Positions 63,080 through 64,000 of a stretch of 64,000 nucleotides of DNA are shown here, in pieces. Under the pieces are notes generated by a model. The model did no database searches. It saw nothing but the letters and a program-made list of their open reading frames with translations, and had not been told where the DNA came from. Origin of the DNA: Neobacillus cucumis (lineage in GTDB: Bacteria > Bacillota > Bacilli > Bacillales_B > DSM-18226); assembly GCF_023715505.1 (NCBI RefSeq), contig NZ_JAMBOH010000026.1, forward strand, positions 1 through 64,000, in the 5' to 3' direction. The translations under genes were made by a program, and so were the position numbers. Position 1 is the stretch's first letter; every line of letters begins with the position of its first letter.

Positions 63080-64000
63080 TTAGATTACTTTTTCCTCTAA
63101 ACTTAAGTCATCTGCCTTTTTTCTTGAAAATATATTTCTTAGTGCATCTGGAAGTGCGATCATCGCCGGCAAAGATACAGGTAGTAGGATAAAGCAAAGC
63201 ACTACAAGACCAGTAATGACAGCAATAGCCAATTCAAACATTAGCAATATTCCGGAAGGCATAAGTGTAGCAAAGGTGCCCCCAAGGATGATAACTGCAG
63301 AAATGATGACCCCGCCAGTCTGCCTAGAAGCCAGAACGATTGCCTCTTTTGGTGACAATTGAGGATATTCCTTAAAGCGCATCATAAGGAATATACTATA
63401 GTCCACGCCCAAGGCTACAATGATAATGAAAGAGAAGAATGGAACGAAGGAAGATATTCCTTCATACCCCAGCAAATCTATGAAAATATAATTGATCATG
63501 AACATAGCTGTATAGTATGCTCCTACAAGAGAACCAGTGATGAAAACCGGAATCCAGAAAGATCTTATCACAAAGAACAGCACAAGTAATACTCCGATAA
63601 TCACGATAGCCGTTGTTTTATTCAAATCCCGGCTCAGAATATTATTCATATCGTTTGTGGTCGAACTTGGGCCTGAAACACCAGACTTTGCCTTTGAAAG
63701 GCTAGTGCCTTTAATTCCATCAGAAACAGTAGAATTTATTTTATTGATCGTACTTAAAGCTTCTTGGGAATAAGGATCAGCTTTCAAAACGATAGTCATC
63801 TTTGTGATTTTTCTATCATTAGACATGTACACATCTAATGATTTTTTGAAGTTTTTGTCCGTCAACGCTTCTTTCGGAATAAAGAAGGTTTTATTTGTTT
63901 TAAATTGCGTCAAGAAACCATTTGTCTGTCCTAGTCCGTCAGAAATTTGCTTTAACCCATCGTTTACATCGGATAGCTTTTGTCCAAAAGTACTGAAACC
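63080..64000 (-). CDS. MMPL family transporter (partial, 5' end beyond window)
   Basis: C-terminal part of an RND-superfamily MMPL protein. The open frame continues to the window edge (FGQKLSDVNDGLKQISDGLG), so the start lies outside. Visible are an extracytoplasmic loop and then six membrane helices with the conserved LGVDYSIFLMMRFKE segment and GGVIISAVIILGGTFATLMP. Such proteins export lipids or drugs (YdfJ/YdgH type in Bacillus). Ends with KKADDLSLEEKVI and a terminator. Confidence 0.85.
   Translation of the reverse strand, partial: GFSTFGQKLSDVNDGLKQISDGLGQTNGFLTQFKTNKTFFIPKEALTDKNFKKSLDVYMSNDRKITKMTIVLKADPYSQEALSTINKINSTVSDGIKGTSLSKAKSGVSGPSSTTNDMNNILSRDLNKTTAIVIIGVLLVLFFVIRSFWIPVFITGSLVGAYYTAMFMINYIFIDLLGYEGISSFVPFFSFIIIVALGVDYSIFLMMRFKEYPQLSPKEAIVLASRQTGGVIISAVIILGGTFATLMPSGILLMFELAIAVITGLVVLCFILLPVSLPAMIALPDALRNIFSRKKADDLSLEEKVI

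Noticed and set aside
1..64000. CRISPR arrays, rRNA genes and complete tRNAs
   Set aside because: No regularly spaced repeats and no rRNA or full tRNA signatures were seen on either strand.

Overview
The window looks like the chromosome of a low-GC, spore-forming, soil-type Bacillaceae (Bacillus/Neobacillus-like). The reasons are strong AGGAGG-type ribosome binding sites, many GTG/TTG starts, sigma-A promoters, CcpA cre-like sites, a Spo0E-like small protein, a purS-type purine cluster and a YisP-like prenyl synthase homologue. No rRNA, CRISPR array or complete tRNA was seen.

Layout. 1-5.5 kb: small housekeeping and accessory genes (methyltransferase, a J-domain/HTH coiled-coil protein, GNAT, Spo0E-like, YisP-like) and a decayed phosphotransferase. 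5.5-12.6 kb: an AraC-linked sugar/polyol cluster of Gfo/Idh/MocA dehydrogenases, a TIM-barrel isomerase and a ThuA-like protein. It is split by a 172-bp MITE-like element and ends in a decayed fourth dehydrogenase. 12.7-14.7 kb: a secreted nucleotidase. 14.8-23.2 kb: purK-C-S-Q-L-M-N on the minus strand, with purF inverted and divergent upstream of purK; purE, B, H and D are absent. 23.4-31.6 kb: a first aromatic-acid module (two-subunit Rieske oxygenase, MFS importer, ThDP enzyme, LysR, aldehyde dehydrogenase).

31.6-35.6 kb is a scrapyard between two catabolic modules. It holds a broken RraA/CHA-aldolase gene, an uncharacterised two-gene operon (SPFH-like protein plus membrane SH3 protein), the 3' half of a selenocysteine tRNA cut at the anticodon loop, a helix-hairpin-helix gene, a 262-bp second copy of the aldehyde dehydrogenase 3' end, and the tail of a short-chain dehydrogenase. 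This looks like a site of repeated integration and recombination.

35.6-47.8 kb: a second aromatic-acid module. A divergent ALDH/LysR pair shares a perfect 35-bp palindrome. Beside it lies a seven-gene operon: Rieske oxygenase, zinc ribbon, class II aldolase-type decarboxylase, Gfo/Idh/MocA dehydrogenase, fused TRAP permease, TAXI binding protein and ThDP enzyme. The oxygenase, dehydrogenase and decarboxylase trio matches the logic of phthalate-type degradation (dihydroxylation, rearomatisation, decarboxylation), with its own importer.

48.3-58.3 kb: a complete biotin-independent malonate decarboxylase system (gntR-mdcH-A-B-C-DE-G) facing the madLM transporter. Both promoters carry matching GntR boxes just downstream of the -10, and a cre site precedes madL. 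An MdcF-like AEC carrier follows. 58.4-64 kb: ordinary genes (lipid kinase, metallopeptidase-like protein, hemolysin III-like, AI-2E family, a cre-preceded 48-aa peptide, and an MMPL transporter cut by the window end).
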